Assembly: GCA_019637675.1 (NCBI GenBank)
Contig: JAHBVE010000002.1
Location: 143,797 to 207,796 of the forward strand
Origin: Anaerolineales bacterium
GTDB lineage: Bacteria; Chloroflexota; Anaerolineae; Anaerolineales; UBA11579
DNA: 64,000 bases
Direction: 5' to 3'
This document shows, in pieces, positions 24,222 to 32,154 of this stretch (the first letter of the stretch is position 1; each line of letters opens with the position of its first letter). Made by a program: the position numbers and the translations under genes. Below the pieces are notes generated by a model. The model was not told the origin of the DNA. It saw nothing but the letters and a program-made list of their open reading frames with translations, and searched no databases.

Positions 24222-25256
24222 ATGGCGAAAGTTACGGGTACCGGCGCCCGAAAAGCCGATCACATCCGCATCAATCTTGAAGAAGATGTGCGCTCCGGCC
24301 TCACCACCGGCTTCGAAAAGTACTCCTTCCTCCACAACGCCCTGCCGGAGCTTGACCTCGCCGAGGTGGACCTCGCCGTACAAGTCTTCGGCAAGCAACT
24401 CAAATCCCCCATCCTGATCTCCTCCATGACCGGCGGCACTGACGAGGCCGGCCAGATCAACCAGGCCCTGGCCGAAGCCGCCCAGGAAACCGGCATCGCC
24501 CTCGGCCTCGGCAGCCAGCGCGCCGCCATCGAGGACCCCAAGCTCGAGACCACTTTCCGCGTCCGCAATGTCGCGCCCGACATCCTGCTGTTCGCCAATG
24601 TCGGCGCGGTGCAGCTCAACTATGGCTACGGCCTGAACCATCTGCAGCGCGCCGTAGACATGGCCGAGGCGGATGCGCTGATGCTGCACCTCAACGCCGT
24701 GCAAGAAGCCGTGCAGCCTGAGGGCGACACGAACTTCAGCGGCCTGCTCAAGAAGATCGAGATCATGTGCAAGCAGTTGCCCGTGCCGGTCGTAGTGAAA
24801 GAGGTCGGCTGGGGCATCTCCGGCGAGCTGGCCAAGCAGTTGGCCCGCGCCGGCGTGCAAGCCATCGATGTGGCCGGCGCAGGCGGCACCTCGTGGAGCC
24901 AGGTCGAGATGCACCGCGCCAAGAATCCCAGCCAGGCCCGCTTGGCCGCCGCCTTCGTGGACTGGGGCATCCCCACCGCCGAGAGCATCATGCAGGTGCG
25001 CCAGGCCGTGAAGACCATGCGCATCTTCGCCTCCGGCGGGCTGCGCAGCGGCGTGGATATCGCCAAGGGCATTGCCCTCGGCGCTGAGCTGGGCGGCATG
25101 GCCGGCCCGTTCCTCAAAGCCGCGGTCAAGTCCAGCAAAGCCGTCGTGGAGACCATCAACGAAGTCAGCCGTGAGCTGCAGGTCGCCATGTTCGCCGCCG
25201 GCGCTGGCAGCATCAGCGCCCTGCAGGCCGTGCCGCTGATCTACCGCGGCGACTGA
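24222..25256 (+). CDS. fni: Type 2 isopentenyl-diphosphate delta-isomerase
   Basis: 344 residues from the ATG at 24222 (CACAGGAA upstream). Features of the FMN-dependent IDI-2: [14 protein letters not shown] at the N-terminus (substrate-binding Arg-Lys), [29 protein letters not shown], the Q-containing [14 protein letters not shown] and [19 protein letters not shown] phosphate-binding loop. It interconverts IPP and DMAPP. Followed 54 nt later by a prenyl synthase, giving a minimal isoprenoid pair. The presence of IDI-2 rather than IDI-1 fits Chloroflexota. Confidence 0.95.
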   Translation: MAKVTGTGARKADHIRINLEEDVRSGLTTGFEKYSFLHNALPELDLAEVDLAVQVFGKQLKSPILISSMTGGTDEAGQINQALAEAAQETGIALGLGSQRAAIEDPKLETTFRVRNVAPDILLFANVGAVQLNYGYGLNHLQRAVDMAEADALMLHLNAVQEAVQPEGDTNFSGLLKKIEIMCKQLPVPVVVKEVGWGISGELAKQLARAGVQAIDVAGAGGTSWSQVEMHRAKNPSQARLAAAFVDWGIPTAESIMQVRQAVKTMRIFASGGLRSGVDIAKGIALGAELGGMAGPFLKAAVKSSKAVVETINEVSRELQVAMFAAGAGSISALQAVPLIYRGD

Positions 25257-25296
25257 CCCCGCATCCCGCTAACTTCAAAATCCACCTGGCTGGGTC

Positions 25297-25302
25297 TATA
25301 AT
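25297..25302 (+). promoter_or_regulatory. -10 TATAAT, leaderless promoter of the prenyl synthase
   Basis: Only 8 nt separate TATAAT from the ATG at 25311, with no purine-rich element in between. A TTCAAA 17 bp further up could be a weak -35. Confidence 0.65.
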
Positions 25303-25310
25303 CCAGCTCT

Positions 25311-26330
25311 ATGTCGCTCGCCACATACCAAGACGAACTGTTGCCTGCCATTGAAGCGGCGCTGCAAGCCGCTGTGCAGCCCGCCCAACTCACCAACGCC
25401 CAGTCCCCACAAGAATTGCTCAACATGCTGCGCTACCACATGGGCTGGGAAGGCGAAGGCGCCGGCCCCAAAGCCAGCGGCAAGCGTGTGCGCCCCACCC
25501 TGGTGCTGCTCAGCGCCGCCGCGGCCGGCGCCGACTGGCGCCGCGCCCTGCCCGCCGCCGCCGCGGTCGAGATCCTGCACAACTTCTCGCTCATCCACGA
25601 CGACATTCAGGACAATAGCGAGCAGCGCCGCGGCCGCCCCACCGTGTGGGCCAAATGGGGTATGCCCCAGGCCATCAACGCCGGCGACACCCTCTTCGCC
25701 CTGGCCCACATGGCGCTTGAGGGCCTGTCCGAGACCACATCCGATGCGGCCTACATCCAGGCCGCCCGTTTGCTGCCGCGCACCAGCCTGCAGCTCACCC
25801 AGGGCCAATACCTCGACCTGGCCTACGAAACCATGCCGCACATCACGGCCGATGACTACTGGCCCATGATCTGGGGCAAGACCGGCGCACTGATTGCCGC
25901 CTGCGTGCGCATAGGCGCCCTGGTGGGCGGCGCCCTCGGCGCCGCGCTCAAAGCCTACATGGTCTTCGGCGAGAAACTCGGCCTGGCCTTCCAGGTCCAC
26001 GATGATCTGCTCGGCATCTGGGGCAACCCGGATGCAATGGGCAAGTCCGCTCACACCGATCTGCTGAGCGGCAAGAAATCCCTGCCAGTCTTGTATGCAC
26101 TGCAGCAGGAGGGCGAGTTTGCCCGCGGCTGGCGCGCCGGCGTCACCGCCGAGAATGTGGACGCGCTCGCCGAGCAGCTGGAAGCCGAAGGCGCCCGCGA
26201 GTACACCCAGCAGCAGGCCGAGAAGCTGACCCAGGAAGCTATTGACGCCCTGCACGCCGCCAACCCGCAGCCAGAACCCGGCGCGGCCCTGGCCGAGCTG
26301 GCCGAGGAACTCGGCCGCCGCGAAGTCTAG
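25311..26330 (+). CDS. Polyprenyl (geranylgeranyl-type) diphosphate synthase
   Basis: 339 residues. First Asp-rich motif DDIQD at residues 97-101 followed by RRGRPTVW. The second motif is DDLLGIWGNP at 231-240, with Gly in place of the last Asp, as in the actinobacterial GGPP synthase-like group. FQVHDD and TDLLSGKKSLPVLYAL are conserved. It elongates IPP/DMAPP to a C15-C20 or longer product; the residue five before DDIQD is Phe in HNFSLIHDD, giving no firm length prediction. Downstream of fni on the same strand, but with its own apparent -10. Confidence 0.9.
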   Translation: MSLATYQDELLPAIEAALQAAVQPAQLTNAQSPQELLNMLRYHMGWEGEGAGPKASGKRVRPTLVLLSAAAAGADWRRALPAAAAVEILHNFSLIHDDIQDNSEQRRGRPTVWAKWGMPQAINAGDTLFALAHMALEGLSETTSDAAYIQAARLLPRTSLQLTQGQYLDLAYETMPHITADDYWPMIWGKTGALIAACVRIGALVGGALGAALKAYMVFGEKLGLAFQVHDDLLGIWGNPDAMGKSAHTDLLSGKKSLPVLYALQQEGEFARGWRAGVTAENVDALAEQLEAEGAREYTQQQAEKLTQEAIDALHAANPQPEPGAALAELAEELGRREV

Positions 26331-26587
26331 CTCCTCGCTACGCTCGGGATGCACGGTGAGAACAGGGGTGCGCTGCGAAGCAGCGCACCCTATTACCAAT
26401 GTCATTCCGAACGGGTTTTTGCATCCACACCAGACCGCCGAAGCTCGATCAGCGAGGAATCCGTGTTGGCATGTCTTCCATGCAGCGCATGTTAGGAAGC
26501 CGTGTATCCCAAGCGTAGCGAAGGATCCTTGCTGGCAGATCCTCCACGCTGGGCCTGTTACCGATAACTGCCCCACAATGCACAAAT
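26331..26587. repeat. Intergenic repeat region with GTCATTCC-family element
   Basis: No gene in this stretch. It contains a hairpin at about 26365-26390 (GGGTGCGCTGC, GAA loop, inverse) and then an element starting GTCATTCCGAACGGG at 26402, with GCATCCACACCAGAC, GAGGAATCC and CATGTCTTCCA further on. A second, diverged copy of the same order is at 36830-36920, and a third fragment at 37171-37200. Confidence 0.75.
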
Positions 26588-26617
26588 AAAGAGCGCCCCA
26601 AATGGGGCGCTCTTTTT
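26588..26617. terminator. Rho-independent terminator
   Basis: AAAGAGCGCCCC, loop AAA/T, inverse stem and five T. It can end both the prenyl synthase transcript and the convergent DUF1328 gene. Confidence 0.85.
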
Positions 26618-26636
26618 GTGCACGCGCAATGTGCAA

Positions 26637-26825
26637 CTAGACGAACATTGCCACGTGCGAAACCTCGAACAGTACCCGGCCGAACAACAGCGAGATGATC
26701 AGCAGCACCACAAAGATGGTGAAGATCAGCTGCGCAATGTTCGCCGCGGTCACTTCAACGCCCCGGAAGCCCAGCAAACCGGCGATGATGGCGATGATCA
26801 GAAAAGTGAGTGCCCAAGTTAACAT
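26637..26825 (-). CDS. DUF1328 (YtjA-type) small membrane protein
   Basis: 62 residues from the ATG at 26825, with GGAGG 5 nt upstream. Two membrane helices: [19 protein letters not shown] and [18 protein letters not shown]. The first is followed by [11 protein letters not shown], the usual DUF1328 linker. These small proteins are widespread in bacteria and are often induced by stress; no mechanism is known. Monocistronic between two terminator-like palindromes. Confidence 0.88.
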   Translation of the reverse strand: MLTWALTFLIIAIIAGLLGFRGVEVTAANIAQLIFTIFVVLLIISLLFGRVLFEVSHVAMFV

Positions 26826-26895
26826 GACATCCTCCGTTGGTAGTTGATTTCTACCGACAACGGGGGCTGTGCAGGATCTATCACTGACATAAACG

Positions 26896-26923
26896 AAAGG
26901 CACTGGCGTACGCCAGTGCCTTT
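26896..26923. terminator. Perfect 28-bp palindrome, likely terminator of the HerA-like gene
   Basis: AAAGGCACTGGCGT and its exact inverse meet without a spacer. It lies 26 bp after the stop of the minus-strand HerA-like gene. The T-run is short (TTT), so efficiency is uncertain. Confidence 0.6.
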
Positions 26924-26949
26924 AACATCTCTCTCAGAAAAGCGCGAGG

Positions 26950-29493
26950 CTATTCGTAGGCAGGGATCTCGACTTCGCGCCCGCCCACGCTCACGCGATG
27001 GTACGGCAGCCACACCACGCCAAAGGTGCTGACGTAGATGTCCTTGCGGGCCGGGGCCACGGGGATCTGCGTGATCTTTTTAGCCACAGCATCCCAACGT
27101 GCATCGATCGCATCCAAGGCCTGCTGCACCTCATCGCCCATGGCCTCCATTTCTTTTTCAAGGCTGGTGATGGTGGCCTTGCTGTCCTCCACCCGTGCCT
27201 TGGCCTCGCTCGACATGCGGTGCTTGGTCAGCGAGGTGGTCAGCCGCCGGCTTCTGCCGGCAAACAGGCCGATCACATTCTCCAGGTGCGTGCCCATCGC
27301 CTCGATATTGCGCTGGTTGGCCTTCTGTTCATCCTGGCTTAGGTCGCGGCGTTCTTTTTCCAGCTTCTTCTGCAGGTTCTTGATCTGGGTCTCGAACTTC
27401 TGCTTGGCCTTGTCAACTTCCAGGTTGCTCTTGGCTTGTGCTTCCTGCGCGCACAGCGCCGCAAACTCCTCGCGGGTCAGCTCCGGCCCGGCATACACCT
27501 TCAAGTCCTCATTGGCCCATACCTGCACCTCGCTGGCGCGGTAAGCCCAATCGGCAAAATCGCGCTCCAGCAGTTTCAGCTGGGCGCCGTCGGCCATTGT
27601 GCCGCTCAGTTCGCCATACAACGCCTCGTCGTCCTGCGGGCGGCCCTCCAGGCTGCGCTCATTGACCGGCTCGTGCTCAAAGTCCTCCCAGCGCAAACCA
27701 CGCGCCGGCAGATCGGTCACCAGGGATGCCTTGTAGGTCTCAAAGTCCAGGTTGTACTTGCGCTGCAGGATACGCACCTGGGCTTGCGCCAGCAAGGCCG
27801 GGTGGTACGCCAGACCGATGCGCTTGGCATCCGCCGGCAGGCTGCGCCGGCTGGCTTGCGCCGCGGCCTCCAGGCCGAGCGCGGCCGGCATGAACAGCTC
27901 TTGCACGCCGGAGGGGACGATAGGCCGGTGGCCCAGGGCGCCAGTGTCAGGGGTCATTTGCGGCTCCTCTTTTGCAGATGATGACGGCTTGCCGGGCTTG
28001 GCCGCCGGGGCGGCTGCGCCGGTGGCCAGCTTGTTGAGCGCCGGGATCTGGCTGCGCGTCAGCGGGCCAGCCAGATAGTTCATCGCCCAACGGGTATAGA
28101 AGATGACGGGTTGCTTCTCATGCACATTGTGCAGCAGGAAAACGCGCTTATCCAGCGCCGAAATTTGCTTGTCGTAGTCAGAGCGCTTGAACGCGCCGGG
28201 CGCCGCGCCTTCCAGGCCGTCCAGCAAACGCTCTTTGTCGCGGTCGGTCTGCAGCTTGCCAATGAACCACGAACCGGCATTGGAGAGCGCCTTGTAGTCC
28301 ACATCCACCGGGTTTTGGGTGGCCAGCAACTGCCCCACGCCGAACGCACGCGCCTGCTTCAGCATGCGCAGCATCGGCGCCTTGCTGGGCGGCTCTTTGA
28401 CCGGCGGCAGATATCCGTGAATTTCATCGAAGTACACCAGGGCGCGCAGCGAGCCGGTGCCGCGCTGGTTGCGCATCCAGGTCTCGACCGCCGAATACAG
28501 CAGCGTGATGAAGAACATCCGCTCCGCATCCGAAAGATGCGAGAGCAGGAACACGCTATGGCGCGGCTTGCCGCCCGCGGTGAACAGCAGCTTCTCGATC
28601 TCCAGCGGCGTGCCCTCCAGCCAGCTTTGGAAGCTGGGCGCGGCCAGAATATTGTTCAGGCGCAGCGCCAACGCGCCGCGGTCTTTTGCGGGGAAGAACT
28701 GGTCGAGGTCCAGCACGCCCAGCTTGCTGATGGGCGGGTTCTGCACCTGGCGGATGAGGTCGCCCAACCCCAGGTCCTTACCAGCCGACCAGGCCTGCTC
28801 GAACAGATTCGCCAGCAGAATATGCTCGCGGGATTTGACCGGGTCTACGTCATTGAAACCCACCAGGCCGAGGATCGCCGTGGCGGTGGAGGCGATCCGC
28901 TCGCGGATGGCCTCGCGATGCTCGTCCCAGCTCTCCTGCGGGGCCTGCAGCGATGCCAGAATGCTGACCGGGTAGCCCGCATCCGAGCCCGGCGTATACA
29001 CGGCGAACTCGGCCGCATCCGCCAGCGCCTGAATGCGCTCCGGCCCGATGCCCCAATCCGCCAGGCCTTTGCTCCACAGCTCGGCCGTGGCGCGGGCCGC
29101 CTCGCTCACGTCTTTGCCGGCCCGTTGGGCTTCGTCAGCATTGATCCACGGCTCAAAATCCGCCGGTTGCAGCTTGGGGAAGTGCAGCAGCAGGTTGGTG
29201 ATGTCGCCCTTGGGGTCGATCATCAGCGCCGGGATGCCCTGCAGCGCCGCCTCTTCGAGGATGCTGATGCACAAACCGGTCTTGCCAGAGCCGGTCATAC
29301 CGAACACCACGCCGTGCGTGGTCAGATCGGCCGGGTCATACAGCACCAGCTCGTCGGTGGTTTGGTTCTGCTTGAGGTCGTGAACTTTGCCGAGGTAGAG
29401 CTTGCCCTTGGTGTTCAATGCTTCGGGCTTGGTCTCCGCCTTGGCAGGGGTTTGCTTTTTGGTCGCCGTTTTCTTGGTTGCCTTCTTTGCCAT
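26950..29493 (-). CDS. HerA-like/DUF853 ATPase
   Basis: 847 residues from the ATG at 29493. A Lys/Thr-rich N-terminus (AKKATKKTATKKQ) precedes the FtsK/HerA-type ATPase domain: Walker A GMTGSGKT at residues 65-72, LMIDPKGDITNLLL, and Walker B-like LVYFDEIHGYLPP near residue 355. ATQNPVDVDYKALSNAG is the sensor region typical of DUF853. The C-terminal third contains a coiled coil (KQKFETQIKNLQKKLEKERR and following, about residues 660-780). Function is uncertain: HerA relatives act in DNA end processing or translocation, but no NurA partner is nearby. The gene starts 22 nt after hemW. Confidence 0.85.
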   Translation of the reverse strand: MAKKATKKTATKKQTPAKAETKPEALNTKGKLYLGKVHDLKQNQTTDELVLYDPADLTTHGVVFGMTGSGKTGLCISILEEAALQGIPALMIDPKGDITNLLLHFPKLQPADFEPWINADEAQRAGKDVSEAARATAELWSKGLADWGIGPERIQALADAAEFAVYTPGSDAGYPVSILASLQAPQESWDEHREAIRERIASTATAILGLVGFNDVDPVKSREHILLANLFEQAWSAGKDLGLGDLIRQVQNPPISKLGVLDLDQFFPAKDRGALALRLNNILAAPSFQSWLEGTPLEIEKLLFTAGGKPRHSVFLLSHLSDAERMFFITLLYSAVETWMRNQRGTGSLRALVYFDEIHGYLPPVKEPPSKAPMLRMLKQARAFGVGQLLATQNPVDVDYKALSNAGSWFIGKLQTDRDKERLLDGLEGAAPGAFKRSDYDKQISALDKRVFLLHNVHEKQPVIFYTRWAMNYLAGPLTRSQIPALNKLATGAAAPAAKPGKPSSSAKEEPQMTPDTGALGHRPIVPSGVQELFMPAALGLEAAAQASRRSLPADAKRIGLAYHPALLAQAQVRILQRKYNLDFETYKASLVTDLPARGLRWEDFEHEPVNERSLEGRPQDDEALYGELSGTMADGAQLKLLERDFADWAYRASEVQVWANEDLKVYAGPELTREEFAALCAQEAQAKSNLEVDKAKQKFETQIKNLQKKLEKERRDLSQDEQKANQRNIEAMGTHLENVIGLFAGRSRRLTTSLTKHRMSSEAKARVEDSKATITSLEKEMEAMGDEVQQALDAIDARWDAVAKKITQIPVAPARKDIYVSTFGVVWLPYHRVSVGGREVEIPAYE

Positions 29494-29515
29494 AAGGCGA
29501 ATAATAACATCGGCC

Positions 29516-30724
29516 TTAGACAAACTCCATAAAAACCTGGTTGCCCAGCAGGCGGCCCTGGTGTGTCAGGCGCAGTGCGCCTGACGCGGTTTCCAGCAGC
29601 CCACGGCGCTGCAGCGCCGTGATGCTGCGCCCGTACACCTGCTCCAGCGTGCTGCCGAAGCGCTGCGCAAAGCCAGCTTGCGAAACGCCCTCGCGCACCA
29701 GGCGCAGACCCATCATCATCGTCTCGCCCATCTCGCGGCGGGCGTCCACAGGTTCGGCGCTGGCGGTGGCCGGCGTGCGCGGCAGCCCGCTGGCGGCGGC
29801 CGTTGCCGCCCCCGCGTCACGCATCCGTTTGATATACGCGGCTGGGGCCAGCACATTGGCCGTGCGGTGTCCCGCCAAAAAGCCATGCGCCCCCGCCCCC
29901 AGCCCGGCGTATGGCAGGTTGCGCCAGTATTGCAAATTATGGCGGCAGGCCCGCGGCTGGCCGTCTGCGCCCGGTTTGGCCCAGTTGGAGATCTCGTACT
30001 GCACGAAGCCGCCATCCGCCAGCATGCGGTCGGCCAGCTCGTACATCTCGGCCGCCGCATCGCCGTCCGGCAGGGCCAGCAGGCCGCGCCCGTCGAGTTC
30101 CTTGAACGGCGTGCCGTGCTCGATGCTCAGGGCATACAGCGAGAGGTGCTCGGGCGCCAGGCCCACCGCCAGCTCCAGATTGCGCTGCCAGCTGGCCAGG
30201 CTCTGGCCGGGCAGGCCAAAGATCCAATCCAGGTTCAGGTTGTCGAAGCCCGCTTGCCGCGCCCATTTGACCGAATTGACCACATCCACAAAATCATGCT
30301 CGCGCTCCAGCACCAACAGCTCGTGCGGGCTGGCCGACTGCACGCCCAGGCTGATGCGGTTGAAGCCCGCCGCCCGCAGGCCGGCCAGGTACTCCGGGCT
30401 CAGCGTGCCGGGGTTGGCCTCCAGCGAGATCTCGGCGTCCGCCGCCACGTCGTAGGCCGCATGCAGCGCCCCCAACAGGCGCTGCATCGCCTCCAGCGGC
30501 AGCAGCGAAGGCGTGCCGCCGCCCAGAAAGATCGTGTGCACGGGCAGCCGCTCGCCGGCCGCGGCCGCCAGCCACTCGGCCTCGGCGATCAGCGCATCCG
30601 TATAGGCCGGCATCAGATCTTCCAGCCCGGCATATGTATTGAAATCACAATAGCCGCAGCGATGGCGGCAAAAGGGGATGTGCAGGTACAGGCTCAGGGG
30701 CTGCCTATTGGTTTCGGGCTGCAT
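29516..30724 (-). CDS. hemW: HemW-like radical SAM protein (coproporphyrinogen III oxidase family)
   Basis: 402 residues from the ATG at 30724. Radical SAM cluster motif CRHRCGYCDFNTY near residue 18, GGGTPSLLPLEAM, then LEANPGTLSPEYLAGLRAAGFNRISLGVQSA, and a C-terminal winged-helix region. It lacks the extra Cys that follows the triad in true HemN (CGYCDF here), consistent with HemW, a heme chaperone for respiratory enzymes. An upstream in-frame extension would encode the heptad palindrome and was rejected. TATACT 6 nt before the ATG suggests a leaderless mRNA. Confidence 0.88.
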   Translation of the reverse strand: MQPETNRQPLSLYLHIPFCRHRCGYCDFNTYAGLEDLMPAYTDALIAEAEWLAAAAGERLPVHTIFLGGGTPSLLPLEAMQRLLGALHAAYDVAADAEISLEANPGTLSPEYLAGLRAAGFNRISLGVQSASPHELLVLEREHDFVDVVNSVKWARQAGFDNLNLDWIFGLPGQSLASWQRNLELAVGLAPEHLSLYALSIEHGTPFKELDGRGLLALPDGDAAAEMYELADRMLADGGFVQYEISNWAKPGADGQPRACRHNLQYWRNLPYAGLGAGAHGFLAGHRTANVLAPAAYIKRMRDAGAATAAASGLPRTPATASAEPVDARREMGETMMMGLRLVREGVSQAGFAQRFGSTLEQVYGRSITALQRRGLLETASGALRLTHQGRLLGNQVFMEFV

Positions 30725-30730
30725 GCTGGC

Positions 30731-30736
30731 AGTATA
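30731..30736 (-). promoter_or_regulatory. -10 TATACT, leaderless promoter of hemW
   Basis: The spacing to the ATG at 30724 is 6 nt. The heptad palindrome starts 15 bp upstream of it, so the palindrome arm overlaps the -35 region. Confidence 0.6.
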
Positions 30737-30750
30737 CCTTTTGGGAATCA

Positions 30751-30865
30751 GGGAGCAGTGATTGGTGAGCAGTGAGTAGTGAGCAGTGATCCGTGAGCAG
30801 GAACTGCCTGCCCAGCTATACCTGCTCACTCTTCCCTAATCACCGCTCACTCGCTCCTCTCCCTC
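30751..30865. repeat. Heptad-phased palindrome (AGTGA family), copy 4
   Basis: The longest copy. The left arm 30751-30801 has six RGTGANN heptads and AGG. The right arm 30821-30865 starts CCT and contains GCTCACT, CTTCCCT, AATCACC, GCTCACT and further pyrimidine-rich heptads. It lies in the divergent promoter region of hemW and the Zn-ribbon/LysM gene. Confidence 0.8.
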
Positions 30866-30895
30866 ACTCGACTCTCATCCGCGATCCAGGCTGCT

Positions 30896-30904
30896 TGGTA
30901 TAAT
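30896..30904 (+). promoter_or_regulatory. Extended -10 (TGGTATAAT) of the Zn-ribbon/LysM gene
   Basis: TATAAT ends 11 nt before the ATG at 30916, so the leader would be about five nt at most. No Shine-Dalgarno sequence. Confidence 0.6.
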
Positions 30905-30915
30905 CGCCCCGTTTT

Positions 30916-32088
30916 ATGGCAAACGACAAACCTCGTTCCACCCCCACCAAAATTTGCCCAAGCTGTGGCACCCGCGTAAGTGAGAACGCGCCTCGCTGCC
31001 TGGTCTGCGGACACCAGTTCGTGGCCGGCAGCACGCCCATCACCAAGAAGGCCGCCAAGGCGGATGCGCCCATCGGCGGCCGCACCAGCCTGCCTGAGCT
31101 GCGTCTCAGCCTGCCGGTCGCCATCGGCCTGCTGGTCCTAGTGCTGCTCATGGGCAGCGGCGTGGCCTATGCCGCCCTCTCGGGCACAGGCCGCCTGATC
31201 GCCCCTGAAGTCGAGGGCACCGCCACCGCTACCGCCACGGTCACGCCCACCGAAACGCCGGAGACCCCCACGGCTACCTCCACCCCGGAGCCGACCTACA
31301 CGCCGCTGGCCTACACCGTGCAGCAAATGGACACCTGCGGCGGCATTGGCTTTGCCTTCAACGTAAGCGCCGCCTCGATCATCCTGCAGAATTCGCTGGA
31401 TGCCAATTGCAGCCTATTCATCGGTCAGGCGCTGCTGATCCCGCAGCCCACCTTCACCGCTACCCCGCAAGCCACCGCCACCCTGGGCGAGATGGAAGCC
31501 ACCATCGCCGCCTGCGAGGTGCAGAGCTATGTCGTGCAGGCCGGCGAATCGCTCAGCCTGATCGCGCTGACCTATGGCGTGCCCATGGAAGCCATCATGA
31601 GCTGGAACAACCTCACCTCCAGCGGCACTTTTGAGGGCCAGCGCCTCAGCATCCCCATCTGTATGCGCACCTTCGTGGGCGCCGCCACCGTCACCCCCAC
31701 CGTGGCCCCGCCCTACCCGGCCCCCGAGCTGCTCCTCCCGGTGGACGGCGATGCCTTCACCTCCAGCAGCGACACGATCGCCCTGCAGTGGGCCTCCGTC
31801 GGCACCCTGCGCAACAACGAGTACTACCAGGTCACCATTGTGGATGTGACCAGCGGCCGCAACCTGCACATCACGGATGAGGTCAAGGACACCACCTTCT
31901 CCGTACCCACCTCCTTCCGCCCCACGGATGGCCGCCCGCATATCTTCCGCTGGTACGTGGTGACCGTTGCGCAGATCGGCGTGGACGCTGACGGCCTGCC
32001 CGTGTTCATCCAGGGCGGCCCGGCCAGCCTGGTGCGCACCTTCACCTGGAACGGCAGCGGCGCCCCGGTTAGCTCGCCTACCCCGTAG
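30916..32088 (+). CDS. Zinc-ribbon / LysM / Ig-like membrane protein
   Basis: 390 residues. The N-terminus holds a cytoplasmic zinc ribbon (CPSCGTRV, then CLVCGHQF; residues 14-36), then a membrane helix (VAIGLLVLVLLMGSGVAYAAL, about 72-92), a Thr/Pro/Ala-rich linker, two LysM-like domains (YTVQQMDTCGGIGFAF.., about 128-178; YVVQAGESLSLIALTYGVP.., about 200-245) and a C-terminal Ig-like domain with conserved Trp. The first LysM contains two Cys. The layout links a cytoplasmic Zn finger to an external glycan-binding part. No known function. Transcribed alone and ended by a strong terminator. Confidence 0.8.
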   Translation: MANDKPRSTPTKICPSCGTRVSENAPRCLVCGHQFVAGSTPITKKAAKADAPIGGRTSLPELRLSLPVAIGLLVLVLLMGSGVAYAALSGTGRLIAPEVEGTATATATVTPTETPETPTATSTPEPTYTPLAYTVQQMDTCGGIGFAFNVSAASIILQNSLDANCSLFIGQALLIPQPTFTATPQATATLGEMEATIAACEVQSYVVQAGESLSLIALTYGVPMEAIMSWNNLTSSGTFEGQRLSIPICMRTFVGAATVTPTVAPPYPAPELLLPVDGDAFTSSSDTIALQWASVGTLRNNEYYQVTIVDVTSGRNLHITDEVKDTTFSVPTSFRPTDGRPHIFRWYVVTVAQIGVDADGLPVFIQGGPASLVRTFTWNGSGAPVSSPTP

Positions 32089-32102
32089 CCTCGAACGCAA
32101 AC

Positions 32103-32134
32103 AAAAAAGCCCGCTCGTTGAGCGGGCTTTTTTT
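32103..32134. terminator. Bidirectional terminator between LysM gene and gltA
   Basis: AAAAAAGCCCGCTC, loop GTT, inverse stem and seven T. It serves both convergent genes. Confidence 0.9.
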
Positions 32135-32154
32135 ATTCTCGCGGTCAGCGCAGC

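Noticed and set aside
28111..29532. A 473-codon open frame antisense to the HerA-like gene
   Set aside because: Same reasoning: the opposite strand encodes a clear ATPase with Walker motifs, and the antisense product is low-complexity with no Shine-Dalgarno.
30725..30829. N-terminal extension of hemW
   Set aside because: It would translate the heptad palindrome and has no family similarity; HemW proteins begin shortly before the CxxxCxxC motif.
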